Assembly: GCF_009882915.1 (NCBI RefSeq)
Contig: NZ_WTUW01000002.1
Span: 558,309 to 622,308, forward strand
Source of the DNA: Sneathiella litorea
GTDB taxonomy: Bacteria; Pseudomonadota; Alphaproteobacteria; Sneathiellales; Sneathiellaceae
Direction of reading: 5' to 3'
DNA length: 64,000 nucleotides
Shown: positions 42,998 through 53,500 of the stretch, in pieces
How positions within the stretch are numbered: the stretch's first letter is position 1
Layout: every line of letters starts with the position of its first letter
Position numbers and translations under genes: made by a program
Notes under the pieces: generated by a model
Databases searched by the model: none
What the model saw: the letters and a program-made list of their open reading frames with translations, nothing else
Told to the model about the DNA's origin: nothing

Positions 42998-45652
42998 ATG
43001 TTGAAGGTGTTCCCCTTGTCCCAATCTTCCGCGAAGCCCGCTACGATTTACCTTAAAGATTATAAAGAACCGGATTTCCTGATCAAGACGGTCGACCTGA
43101 CAGTCGAGCTCGGGGAGGAAGAAACCATTGTCACCTCCCGACTGGAGCTCACGCGTAATGATGAGAATGCGACCAAACTCAGCCTGAATGGGGAACATTT
43201 GACCTTGCAATCGGTCAAGATGGACGGGCACATGCTGACGCCGGATGAATACAACGCGACCGACGAATGGCTTCACCTCCCAGTCGCGACAGTAACAACT
43301 GATTTCTCCCTTGAAATTGTCACACGGATCAAGCCTCAGGAGAATACGGCGCTTGAAGGCCTCTATAAATCCAACGGTAATTTCTGCACACAGTGCGAGG
43401 CGGAGGGGTTTAGGTGGATTACCTATTTCCTTGACCGACCGGACGTCATGGCCATTTACACCACAACCATCATCGGTGATGGGGAACTTTACCCCGTAAT
43501 GCTTTCTAACGGAAACCTGATGCAACAGGAAACACTCCCAGATGGCCGGCAAAGCGTGACCTGGCACGATCCACACCCGAAACCCTCCTATCTCTTTGCG
43601 CTGGTTGCAGGGAATCTGGCTGTCGTTGAGGATAAGTTCACCACCCGTTCGGGCCGGAATGTGAAACTGCAGATCTTCGTCGAAAAGGGCAATGAGGATA
43701 AATGCGACCACGCCATGACCTCGTTAAAAAAATCCATGAAATGGGATGAGGAAAAATATGGCCGCGAGTATGACCTCGACATCTTCATGATTGTTGCCGT
43801 AAGTGATTTTAACATGGGCGCGATGGAGAACAAGGGTCTCAATGTCTTCAATTCGAAATATGTGCTGGCCTCTCCCGAAACGGCAACAGACGCTGATTTC
43901 GACGGCATCGAGAGCGTCATAGCCCATGAGTATTTCCACAACTGGACCGGCAATCGCATTACCTGCCGCGACTGGTTCCAGCTTACCCTGAAGGAAGGCC
44001 TTACCGTTTTCCGTGACCAGCAGTTTTCAGCCGATATGAATTCTGCCGCTGTGCAACGTATCGATGATGTCCAGCGGCTGCGCGCAGCCCAGTTTCCAGA
44101 GGATGGTGGCCCCCTCGCCCATCCCATCCAGCCGCAAAGCTATGTGGAGATCAATAACTTCTACACCGCCACGGTTTATGAAAAAGGGGCAGAAGTTATC
44201 CGCATGATCCATACGCTTCTGGGGGAGGAAAAATTCCGCAAGGGCATGGATCTTTATTTCGAACGACACGACGGACAGGCAGTCACGACGGAGGAATTTG
44301 TCTCCGCCCTTGAAGACGGTTCCGGTGTCGATCTCACCCAGTTCCGCCGTTGGTACGTTACGCCCGGCACCCCGGAAATTATGGTCGATGAACGATTTGA
44401 TCCAAAAACCGGCCAGTACAAGCTAACGCTGGAGCAGTCAAATCTAAAGGCGGGGGAAATTTTCAAACCACTCCATATTCCGCTTCAGATGGGCCTTCTC
44501 GATGAGAAAGGTCAAGCCGTCACCTTTACCGACGGCCCCTTCAAAGGTCAGACAGAAGGTGTCTTTGATTTTAACAAGAAGCGACAGAGCTTTACTTTTT
44601 CAGGACTTTCATCACAGCCGAAGGCCTCCCTTTTCCGGGGATTTTCTGCCCCTGTCAAACTCAGGCAGACAATGAGCGACGATGCGCTTGCCTTCCTGTT
44701 TGCGAAGGATCAGGATTTGTTCAACCGCTGGGACGCAGGGCAACGGCTGGCCAGTAATATCATCCTTAAAAACATTGAAGCCGTTGATGAAGATGACACC
44801 GCCATACTGCCTGCGGCTTTCCTGGATGCCTTCGCAGAAATTTTGTCAGATACGGAACTAGATCGCGCGTTCACAGCCTCTGCCCTCACACTCCCCGGGG
44901 AGCAGGATATCGCGCAAAGGATGCCTATTGTCGATGTCGATGCAATTCATAAGGTTCGTGAAAATGCGCGCCAGCAAATCGGCCTCACTTTTGAAGAAAA
45001 CTGGCGCAAACTTTATAACGAATGCGCAAACGCTCCAACGCCAGCAAATCAGCCGGAAAGCAGCAGCCGAAAGCTGAAAAACACCGCCCTCAGATATCTG
45101 ATTGCGACAGGGCGCGAGGAATATATCACCCTAGCGGCCACGCAATTTCGCAAAAGTACGAATATGACGGATAGCGTTGCGGCACTCTCAGGCCTTAAAG
45201 ATATCACCCATCCGGTCCGGGATGAGATGTTCGCCGACTATTACGAGAAATGGCAGAAAGATGCCCTAATCGTCGATAAGTGGTTCACTTTACAGGCTAT
45301 GTCCATGCGGGAAAGCACCATTGCGGATATCAAGAAACTGATGGAGCACCCCGCCTTTACGCTACGAAACCCGAACCGGCTACGATCGCTGATTGGCGCA
45401 TTTACCTCCGGTAACCCTGTCTATTTCCATGACAAGTCCGGTGAAGGGTATCGGATACTTTCTGGCGTTATCAGCGCCATGAACAAGACGAACCCGCAGA
45501 TTGCTGCACGGTTTGTTGCGCCGCTGGGTCAGTGGCGCCGTTATGACGAAGATCGTCAGGCGCTGATGTCTGCTGAACTCGAAAAAATCCTGAAACTACC
45601 GGATTTATCCGATCATGTTTACGAAATGGCAAATAAAAGCCTGCATAATTAG
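42998..45652 (+). CDS. pepN: Aminopeptidase N
   Basis: Zinc metallo-aminopeptidase of the M1 family, cytoplasmic. The substrate motif GAMEN is at residues 274–278 and the zinc motif HEYFHNWTGNR begins at 310, with the distal Glu in LKEGLTVFRD. The C-terminal ~350 residues form the alpha-solenoid typical of bacterial PepN. Length is 884 residues. The start is uncertain: the ATG at 42998 has no clear ribosome site, while a TTG at 43016 has GAAGG eight bases before it and would give the more typical start SQSSAKPATIYLKDY. Confidence 0.95.
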   Translation: MLKVFPLSQSSAKPATIYLKDYKEPDFLIKTVDLTVELGEEETIVTSRLELTRNDENATKLSLNGEHLTLQSVKMDGHMLTPDEYNATDEWLHLPVATVTTDFSLEIVTRIKPQENTALEGLYKSNGNFCTQCEAEGFRWITYFLDRPDVMAIYTTTIIGDGELYPVMLSNGNLMQQETLPDGRQSVTWHDPHPKPSYLFALVAGNLAVVEDKFTTRSGRNVKLQIFVEKGNEDKCDHAMTSLKKSMKWDEEKYGREYDLDIFMIVAVSDFNMGAMENKGLNVFNSKYVLASPETATDADFDGIESVIAHEYFHNWTGNRITCRDWFQLTLKEGLTVFRDQQFSADMNSAAVQRIDDVQRLRAAQFPEDGGPLAHPIQPQSYVEINNFYTATVYEKGAEVIRMIHTLLGEEKFRKGMDLYFERHDGQAVTTEEFVSALEDGSGVDLTQFRRWYVTPGTPEIMVDERFDPKTGQYKLTLEQSNLKAGEIFKPLHIPLQMGLLDEKGQAVTFTDGPFKGQTEGVFDFNKKRQSFTFSGLSSQPKASLFRGFSAPVKLRQTMSDDALAFLFAKDQDLFNRWDAGQRLASNIILKNIEAVDEDDTAILPAAFLDAFAEILSDTELDRAFTASALTLPGEQDIAQRMPIVDVDAIHKVRENARQQIGLTFEENWRKLYNECANAPTPANQPESSSRKLKNTALRYLIATGREEYITLAATQFRKSTNMTDSVAALSGLKDITHPVRDEMFADYYEKWQKDALIVDKWFTLQAMSMRESTIADIKKLMEHPAFTLRNPNRLRSLIGAFTSGNPVYFHDKSGEGYRILSGVISAMNKTNPQIAARFVAPLGQWRRYDEDRQALMSAELEKILKLPDLSDHVYEMANKSLHN

Positions 45653-45737
45653 TAAAATTATCTGATAATATGCAGCTATTGCCGTTACAGATTGAGGAGC
45701 AGCTTAAACACCATTGATTAACTGATCGGTTGAGGTA

Positions 45738-47921
45738 ATGCGAAATAAGGTCGCCCTTGTGGCGCTGATGACCAGCACAATGCTTATTCCCATGTCTGCG
45801 CTTGCCGCTAACAAGGCAAGGCTGGAGGGCGACCAGACTCCTGTAACGAGGGATAGCTTGCTACCCGCTGGCTCCCTGCCAGAGAGTGAAACCATACCTC
45901 TTCCACATCTTAAACCGGAGATCGGACAGGTCGCACTCTTGCATGTAGAGTTGCCACCGCTGCCGAAAAAACGCCCTATTGGCATCGAATTGCCTCCTCA
46001 TCCGCTTGCCACGGGGCTGCTGAATGCGCGAGACCTGAAACTTTATAAAGAGGCCTTCGCTGAAGCTGACAAACGGCACTGGGATAGAGCTATCGAAATT
46101 GCGCATCGCGCAGACTATAAATTGCCCGCCAAAATCATTGAATGGCGGTATTTCAGCACCTATCGAAATCAGGCCAGCTTTGATCAGATTGCCCGTTTCA
46201 TCGAAGAAAACCCGGACTGGCCCGGTCAAGATACCCTCCACCGGCGCGCCGAGCAGGCACTGGTAGATCCGGCTGACCAGAACAGGGTTTTGCAATGGTT
46301 TGCTCGCCGCAGCCCTGTTACCGGTATTGGTATGTACCGATACGGGGACGCGCTTATCAAATCTGGCAAGCGTGACGAGGGTGCGAAATGGCTCCGCAAA
46401 GCCTGGCATTCCGCTGAATTTACAGAAGACATAGAATTAGAATTTCTTAAAAACTATGGGGATTTGCTAACCAAGTCAGATCATGAAAAGCGCCTTGATA
46501 ATCTCTTGTGGGAGCGGGAGACCGATGCTGCCGTCCGCCTCTTTCCCTTTCTCAATGAGGATCTGAAGAAGCTTGCCACTGCCCGCATTCGCCTGATCCG
46601 GAATTCCTGGAATGTGGATCAGGCTATTCGCGCCGTCCCCGCCGAGCTTCAGAATGATCCGGGCCTGACATTCGAGCGTGCCAAATGGCGCCGTAGCAAG
46701 GCACTGGATGATGAATCACGGGACCTCTTGTTTGAGGTCGATGATACGGTACCGCGCGCAGATAAATGGTGGCACGAGCGGCATGTCCAGGCTCGAAAAC
46801 TCCTCGCCAAGGGGCATATCACGGATGCCTATAACCTCGCTAGTCAGCATGGCCTGACCAACGGTGCGGATTTTGCCGCCGCTGAATGGTTGTCGGGCTG
46901 GATCATGCTTCGTTTTCTGGGCGATGGAAAGGAAGCACTCGGTCATTTCACCCGGCTTTATGAGAATGTAAGCTACCCAATCAGCCGCGCCCGCGGCGCC
47001 TATTGGATTGGTCGGTCGCACGACGCCCTTGGTGACGCGATGACAGCAAAGAACTGGTACAAAGTCGCCGCAGAGTTTTATACGACCTATTATGGTCAAA
47101 TGGCCCTACATGAGCTTGGAGAACGGAAACTACCGGCTATTCCAAAAATCTCACGGGTGAAAAGCCCGGCAAGCAAGGGCGCATCCCCCGACATACAAGT
47201 GCTAATAGTACGTCACCTCGCCGAAATTGGCGTGACAAAATGGGCAAGGCCATTTCTTCTGGAGATCGCCGAGAAGGCACAAAGCGAATCTGATTACATA
47301 GCGGCGGCGGAGCTTGCCAACGATATCGATCGGCCCGATTACGCCATCGCGATTGCCAAGAGGGCGTCTCAACTGGGTACCGAGCTTGTAGAAATCAACT
47401 GGCCAGTACCGGATCTAGCCATAGAAAACCCGCCAATTGAACCCGCATTGATGCTGGCAATCACGCGGCAGGAAAGCACTTTCGCCATTGATGCCATTTC
47501 CTGGGCGGGGGCACGCGGCTTGATGCAATTGATGCCGGGAACCGCAAAACTGGTTTCGCGCAACTTGAATGTCAGCTACTCGAAAGCCCTCCTCACGGCT
47601 GACCCTGCTTATAACACCCTGCTGGGCAGCACCTATCTCGCCAACCAGATAGAAAGGTTCAATGGCTCTTATGTGCTTGCCATTGCCGCCTATAACGCCG
47701 GCCCCGCTAACGTAAGCCGCTGGATAAAGGAATGGGGGGATCCGCGTTCGGGGGATATCGACATGATTGACTGGATTGAATTTATTCCGTTCGCCGAAAC
47801 CCGCAACTACGTCCAGCGCGTCATCGAAAACCTTCAGATCTACCGTGAGCGGCTGGCCCGTGACGAGGGCAGCCCCCTCAAAATCAGCTATGATATCAAC
47901 AGGGGCAGCGCAACCCACTAG
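45738..47921 (+). CDS. slt: Soluble lytic murein transglycosylase
   Basis: Periplasmic glycan-strand-cleaving enzyme. A Sec signal spans residues 1–~24 (VALMTSTMLIPMSALAA). A long alpha-superhelical U/L-domain follows, and the C-terminal SLT domain holds the catalytic Glu in AITRQESTFAIDA, then GARGLMQLMPGTAK and AIAAYNAGPANVSRW. Length is 727 residues. No partner gene is adjacent. Confidence 0.94.
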   Translation: MRNKVALVALMTSTMLIPMSALAANKARLEGDQTPVTRDSLLPAGSLPESETIPLPHLKPEIGQVALLHVELPPLPKKRPIGIELPPHPLATGLLNARDLKLYKEAFAEADKRHWDRAIEIAHRADYKLPAKIIEWRYFSTYRNQASFDQIARFIEENPDWPGQDTLHRRAEQALVDPADQNRVLQWFARRSPVTGIGMYRYGDALIKSGKRDEGAKWLRKAWHSAEFTEDIELEFLKNYGDLLTKSDHEKRLDNLLWERETDAAVRLFPFLNEDLKKLATARIRLIRNSWNVDQAIRAVPAELQNDPGLTFERAKWRRSKALDDESRDLLFEVDDTVPRADKWWHERHVQARKLLAKGHITDAYNLASQHGLTNGADFAAAEWLSGWIMLRFLGDGKEALGHFTRLYENVSYPISRARGAYWIGRSHDALGDAMTAKNWYKVAAEFYTTYYGQMALHELGERKLPAIPKISRVKSPASKGASPDIQVLIVRHLAEIGVTKWARPFLLEIAEKAQSESDYIAAAELANDIDRPDYAIAIAKRASQLGTELVEINWPVPDLAIENPPIEPALMLAITRQESTFAIDAISWAGARGLMQLMPGTAKLVSRNLNVSYSKALLTADPAYNTLLGSTYLANQIERFNGSYVLAIAAYNAGPANVSRWIKEWGDPRSGDIDMIDWIEFIPFAETRNYVQRVIENLQIYRERLARDEGSPLKISYDINRGSATH

Positions 47922-48001
47922 ATCCCGTTAATTCTTTTCTTGCATTGGCGCGCCACATGGCCAACATACGAAATGGCGCTCATAAAGAGAAAGAATGACC
48001 C

Positions 48002-48691
48002 ATGGCAACCCTGAAACTTGAAAATATCAAGGCCTGCGTCTTTGATGCCTATGGCACGCTGTTCGATGTCAATGCGGCTGCCCGCGCTGAACAGGCCGCC
48101 CTCGGCGATAAATGGGAGGATGTCGCGTCTGTCTGGCGGTTAAAACAGCTTCAATATACCTGGCTGCGCAGCCTGCAAAGGCGCCATGCGGATTTTTGGC
48201 AGGTAACGGGGGAGGCTCTTGATTTTGCCCTGGCTAACGCGGAAGTAACGGACCCGGCGCTTCGCGAACGTCTGATGAACCTTTATCTGACGCTTTCCGC
48301 CTATCCAGAAGTAAAATCAACCCTTGAGCAACTGAAATCCGCTGGCATTAAATGCGCTATTCTTTCGAATGGAACGCCGAAAATGTTGAGCGCCGCAGTT
48401 GACAACGCCGGAATTGCCCCCCTGCTTGATGGCATTTTTTCGATTGAGGATGTTGGGATCTATAAGCCCGATCCGTCCACCTATCAAATTGCTGTCGACC
48501 GTCTTTCGGTCAAACCGACGGAAATTGCCTTTCAATCATCAAACGGGTGGGATGCATACAGTGCAAAAGCCTTCGGTTTCAACGTTATCTGGTGTAACCG
48601 GTTTGGTCAGGCAGAAGAACGTCTTCCCAGTTCGCCGGATGGCCAGATCAGAACCCTCGATGACCTACCGGCCATCGTTGGTGCAATTTGA
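48002..48691 (+). CDS. Haloacid dehalogenase, type II
   Basis: HAD-superfamily hydrolase of the L-2-haloacid dehalogenase class, 229 residues. The nucleophile Asp is in VFDAYGTLFD; motif II is LSNGTP, motif III has IYKPDPSTY and the late SSNGWDAYSAKAFGF and WCNRFGQ segments are typical of class II dehalogenases. The natural substrate is not known. It is probably cytoplasmic and lies 16 bases before an alpha/beta hydrolase on the same strand. Confidence 0.9.
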   Translation: MATLKLENIKACVFDAYGTLFDVNAAARAEQAALGDKWEDVASVWRLKQLQYTWLRSLQRRHADFWQVTGEALDFALANAEVTDPALRERLMNLYLTLSAYPEVKSTLEQLKSAGIKCAILSNGTPKMLSAAVDNAGIAPLLDGIFSIEDVGIYKPDPSTYQIAVDRLSVKPTEIAFQSSNGWDAYSAKAFGFNVIWCNRFGQAEERLPSSPDGQIRTLDDLPAIVGAI

Positions 48692-48707
48692 TTAAACAGG
48701 ATAGAAC

Positions 48708-49574
48708 TTGCCTATGTCTTTCAAGGAAGAATATTACCCCTCGCCAGATGGCCTGAACTTATATTACAGGGAATATGGATCGGATCAAAGTGCCAGCCCT
48801 CTCCTCTGCCTTTCCGGTCTGACGCGCTCATCCCTTGACTTTCATGACTTCGCGGAACGCTATTCCAAAACACGAACAGTCTACACGCTCGACTATCGCG
48901 GACGCGGAAAATCACCTTATGACGCGAATTACAAAAATTATAATCCGCAGGTCTATATCGGTGATATTTATGCATTCCTGACTGAAAAGAAAATCGAGAA
49001 AGCGCTCTTTGTCGGTACATCGCTCGGTGGTCTGCTGACAATGGCAATGGCGGGTTTTGCCAAGAACTTCATTGCCGGCGCCATCCTGAATGATGTCGGA
49101 CCGGAGGTTGATAAATCTGGCAGCAGCCGCATTCTTGACTATGTTGGCAAGGAAGTGCGCTACGCGACACTAGAGGAAGCAGCGGAGAAGCAAAAGGAGC
49201 TTTATCGCGGCGCTTATCCCGACATCACCGAGGAAGATTGGTTGGGACAGGCAAAATCTACCTTTATCTATGACGAGGGTGCAAAAAACTATCGCCTTAA
49301 CTACGACCTCAACCTCGGCAAGGCTCTGGCGGAGCAGCTTAACTCCGACGAGCAGGTTGACCTTTGGCCCTTCTTCAAGGAGCTGAACGATGTGCCCACG
49401 CTCGCTATCCGTGGCGCACTCTCGGATGTCCTGAGCGAGGCAGTGTTCGACCGCATGAAAAAGGAAAATCCAAACATGGAAACACTGGTCTTGAAAAACC
49501 GTGGTCATGTCCCGTTACTGAATGAACCTGAAACCCTTACAAAACTGGATGATTTCATTGCTCGAGTTCGATAA
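48708..49574 (+). CDS. Alpha/beta hydrolase
   Basis: A 288-residue alpha/beta-fold hydrolase. The nucleophile elbow is GTSLGG, the acid lies in the LAIRGALSDVLS region and the His in KNRGHVPLLNEP. The oxyanion segment is CLSGLTRSSLDF. The substrate is unknown. The TTG at 48708 has AGGA six bases upstream; an ATG at 48714 is the alternative. It overlaps the following gene by ~26 bases. Confidence 0.88.
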   Translation: MPMSFKEEYYPSPDGLNLYYREYGSDQSASPLLCLSGLTRSSLDFHDFAERYSKTRTVYTLDYRGRGKSPYDANYKNYNPQVYIGDIYAFLTEKKIEKALFVGTSLGGLLTMAMAGFAKNFIAGAILNDVGPEVDKSGSSRILDYVGKEVRYATLEEAAEKQKELYRGAYPDITEEDWLGQAKSTFIYDEGAKNYRLNYDLNLGKALAEQLNSDEQVDLWPFFKELNDVPTLAIRGALSDVLSEAVFDRMKKENPNMETLVLKNRGHVPLLNEPETLTKLDDFIARVR

Positions 49575-50550
49575 GACGCCATCCTATCAGTCCGTTCGTG
49601 ATGCGGCGATGCGCCTACGCGGAATTACCGTTCGCACCCCCCTTCTAGAATCCCTCGCTCTGAACGAGAAGCTGGGCGCAAGATTGTTTCTGAAATGTGA
49701 AACCTTGCAACATACCGGATCCTTCAAATTCCGCGGCGCCTATAACACGCTCAGCCGTCTGTCGCCCGCGCAAAAAGCGGCGGGCGTCATCGCTTACTCC
49801 AGCGGTAATCATGCGCAAGGTGTCGCCCTTTCAGCAAAGTTACTGGGGATTCCTGCGACCATCCTGATGCCTGAAGATTCTCCCACCATTAAACTCAATA
49901 ACACGCGCGGATATGGCGCGACCGTTGTTACCTATGACCGGTACCACCAGTCGCGCGAGGAAATTGGCGAAAAAATCGCGAAGGATGGAAATCTTACGCT
50001 CGTTAAACCTTATGACAATTATTTCGTCATATCGGGGCAAGGTACCGTCGGGGTCGAGATCGCGGAGCAACTGAAAGCGCGTGATACTCGCGCTGATATC
50101 TGCACCGCCCCGACAGGCGGCGGTGGCCTCATTGCCGGTACATCCCTTGCTTTACGTGAACTGAGCCCAACAACTAAAATCTATTCCGCAGAACCCGAGT
50201 TCTTTGACGATACCTTCCGGTCGCTCGCGGCAGGTGAAATACTGCAGAATGAAGACGGCCATCGCAGTATCTGTGATGCCATTGTGACCCCTGCCCCCGG
50301 CAAGATTACGTTCGGCATCAATAAGCTGACCCTGGCGGGTGGCCTGGTTGTGACGGATGAGGAAGTTAAAGCGGCAATGCGCACGGCCTTTCACTATTTC
50401 AAATGCGTGATAGAGCCCGGCGGCGCCGTTGGCCTGGCCGCGCTCCTGGAAGGCAAGGTAGATATTCACGGCAAGACAGTGGTGGCAATCGCCTCCGGCG
50501 GCAACGTCGATCCTGCGCTATATAGCGATATCCTGAAAGAGGAAGATTAG
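49549..50550 (+). CDS. Threonine/serine dehydratase-like PLP enzyme
   Basis: A fold-type II PLP enzyme without an ACT regulatory domain, so closer to catabolic threonine/serine dehydratases or serine racemase than to biosynthetic IlvA. The PLP Lys lies in TGSFKFRGAYNTLSR, the substrate loop is YSSGNHAQG and the phosphate loop TGGGGLIAG. I use the ATG at 49549 (333 residues); a start at 49522 would add nine residues inside the upstream hydrolase gene. It converges on the TPR protein gene with a 4-base overlap. Confidence 0.9.
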   Translation: MISLLEFDKTPSYQSVRDAAMRLRGITVRTPLLESLALNEKLGARLFLKCETLQHTGSFKFRGAYNTLSRLSPAQKAAGVIAYSSGNHAQGVALSAKLLGIPATILMPEDSPTIKLNNTRGYGATVVTYDRYHQSREEIGEKIAKDGNLTLVKPYDNYFVISGQGTVGVEIAEQLKARDTRADICTAPTGGGGLIAGTSLALRELSPTTKIYSAEPEFFDDTFRSLAAGEILQNEDGHRSICDAIVTPAPGKITFGINKLTLAGGLVVTDEEVKAAMRTAFHYFKCVIEPGGAVGLAALLEGKVDIHGKTVVAIASGGNVDPALYSDILKEED

Positions 50551-53500
50551 TACGTCGCCCAGAAGTCTCCATTTTCCAGCTTTTCACGATAGCCGGCCAT
50601 AAAGGATTCCAGCTTGCCGACTTCGGCGATCACTGTCGCGCGCTCCCGAAAATCTGTTTCTGATGGATCATTCTGTTTCGTGATCAGGTCAAACGCTGCC
50701 TGATCCGCTGTCCCTTCCATCTGGTCGATATATTTTTGTCGCAGGTTACGAATACCGGCCTTGTCATTGGAAAGATTATGGGCAACAGCAATCTGCATGA
50801 TCCGTTGCCGGTCGAGCCGAGCAAAATCTTCATCCGAACTACTACTGCCATTACCGATCAGCTTTTCAATTGCCGGAATAGCGCGCGCCCAGTTTCGTGA
50901 CTTCCAGTGAATTTCTGCCCGTAATTCATCGGCTTCAAGACTGTTATCTCTCTCGATCAGATTAAGGGCTTCCCGGTAATGCTGCAGTCCGGCCTGTGCC
51001 CGCGCCTCAATATAGATACGCTCTTTTCTTTCCTCTGGAGAGAGCTGACGCCAGCGCGTATCATAAAGGACACGCAAAGCTTCCTCAGGTTTGCCATTCC
51101 AAAGATGAACTACGGCAAGCTTTGTTCCCGCCTTTGCTTTCTCCAGCCCCTTCAAGCGGAAGTTAACCTGATGCTCAAGCAGTTGGGCCGCCTGCTCCAG
51201 CAGATCCACACGTGTCAGACGATCTGCCAGCATCTGAATCATTTTATCACCGCGATCCCCAACCGGGGTTAACTCACGATACTGATAGTAGATGGCAAGC
51301 GCCTTGACCGGCGGCAACTCGTCTGCGGCGCCATCCAAAAACAGCTCGGCGAACAGGTTATTCATCTTGCGGCCCAGATCCCGTGAATAGGGTGACCGGG
51401 GGAAATGCCGGACAATCCGCTTGTAAGTTTCCAGCCCATTCCCAATTTCACCCGTTGCGACATAAAGATCGCCAAGACGTTTTTGCATCTCGACCTCAAG
51501 CTCGTCGCCGCGCCAGGCAAAATCCAGCTTCTCAATTTCAGCAATTGCCTGCTCTGGCGTAATGAGTTTAGCTACTAGGTCAACATTGATCTTGTTGAAA
51601 CGAGCCTTTTCCGTAGCCGGCCGATACCCGATTTTTACGACTTCCGAGAATTTTGCCGATGCGGTCGGAAAATCGCTAAGCTGCAAGGCCAAGACACCCT
51701 CCAAATAAGCTTTTTCAGCCTTTTGTTCTTTGGTCTCAGGGGTCTTTACATGCTCGAGTGCCTGCTTTGCCAGATTGACATCAATATTCTCAAGCGCGGC
51801 ACGGGCCTGGAGCAAGCGAAAATGATCGCGCCACTCTTTCTCATATACGTTAAAGGCGGGAGCAGAAAAATTAAGTTCCTGCGCCGCGCGTTCCCAATCG
51901 CCAAGGGCTGCAGATACCACGCCGCGCCAAGGTGCAACCTCTACATCTCCCTCGAAATCACGATGATAGAGAGTGTTAGCCGCGGCTTCATACCGGTGCA
52001 TACCCAATTGGGCAAGACCCTTCAGCAGGCGATACTCCCGATCTTTCTCAATCTTTGGATAGGTCCGGATCAGGTCATTCAACGCGCCGAGGGCCTCGGC
52101 GTTATGTTTTTGCCCCACATAAAATTTGGCAAGTGTAATTTTGGCCTGGCGCTTTTCCTTTTTTGCTGCCGTCGCAACAGCATTCTGCAATTCCTGCTTG
52201 CGAATTGTATAGAGAAGTGGATTCACCTGACGCCATTCCGCCAATCGTACAAACTGCGCTTTTTCTATCTCCGGTGTGGGATAGATTTCCTCACCCGGCT
52301 TTTTTGGAATTTCCTTTGGCTCCATTGGTGCGGCAAACTCATTGGAAATGGCTGTGACCGCAAGTCCGTTCTGTTCATAGCCAACCCTGATACTTGCTGC
52401 TGTAGATTTCAGCGCTATTCCCTGAACCGTGGACAGGACGGTAATACTATTGAATACCCGCTCTTTCTCGATCCCCCAACCCGAGCCGTTGAGCGGCATG
52501 GCAACCAGCTCTTCGCTGCCCGCGGGATCCATAAAGCGGATTTCCTTTCCGTTGTTGACTGCTGGAATGAAGGCCCGAAATTCAGACGCCGAGATACCCT
52601 GCGTCTGCACACCCAACGGATGAGTTATGGAAGGTTCCGCATCCAGCTGAAAATCAACATACCATTCATCATTTACCTTATTGACCTTTGGCGCATATCC
52701 CTCCCTTACATTAAAGCGGAGTAAAGTGGCCGTGGTATGGTCCAGCTGTCTGGCGTTAGAAACCAAAAACTTGTAGGGACCCGATAGGTTCTTGAAATCC
52801 ACCGTTGATACCCGATCGAATACAATCCAATGGGCACCGCCGGATTCGAACATGGCCATCGCCGCCGGCTCATCCCACGGAAAAATAAGGCGAAAGCCAT
52901 CTTTCAGGTTGGCTATTTTTACATTCAACCTGCTTCCCTTTGGTGCTTCAAGGCGTGAGGATACAACCACTTTCGGCTCTACTTTTGCCACTGCCTCTTC
53001 CCCGGCATCCTTGATAACAAGAGGTTCCTCTTTCGTCCTCTCGATCTCGGCTACTTCCTTGTCCGCAACAGGCGGATCAAGCATAATTGTCGGACTGATG
53101 GCGACGATTGCCGAACCGGAAGCCGGTGAAATAAAATTCAACCCTTCATCGCTGTCTGGCGCGCTCACCTTGACCACCTCGGAGCCAGCGACAGGTTTCG
53201 GCGCAGGTAACTCCCGTGCGGTATCATTCCGGGCCACGGCCTGCTCGACCGACTTTTCTAAAGGCTCCGGTTTTGCTCGCGATTTCCTTGGCTCCAGCTT
53301 GACAATAGGAAGTTCAATGACTGGTCCTTTCTGGGGTGTCCTTGCCAGCGGTTCTGCACGAACTTCGGACTCCTGTTGGGAAGTTTCATCTATTGCCGTC
53401 GGCTCCGTCTTTTCCGGCTCATCTTGAACTTGAGCGGTTGCCTGCTGTACTTCTGCTATCTTGGCCGGCTCAGGCGCTGTCTCAGCCACGGGCGTAGGTT

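Noticed and set aside
42956-43711. 251-codon minus-strand frame over the start of pepN
   Set aside because: Antisense to conserved PepN coding sequence; no ribosome site or family.
51723-52724. 333-codon frame antisense to the TPR protein
   Set aside because: It lies wholly inside the TPR gene and its cysteine- and phenylalanine-rich composition is typical of antisense translation.
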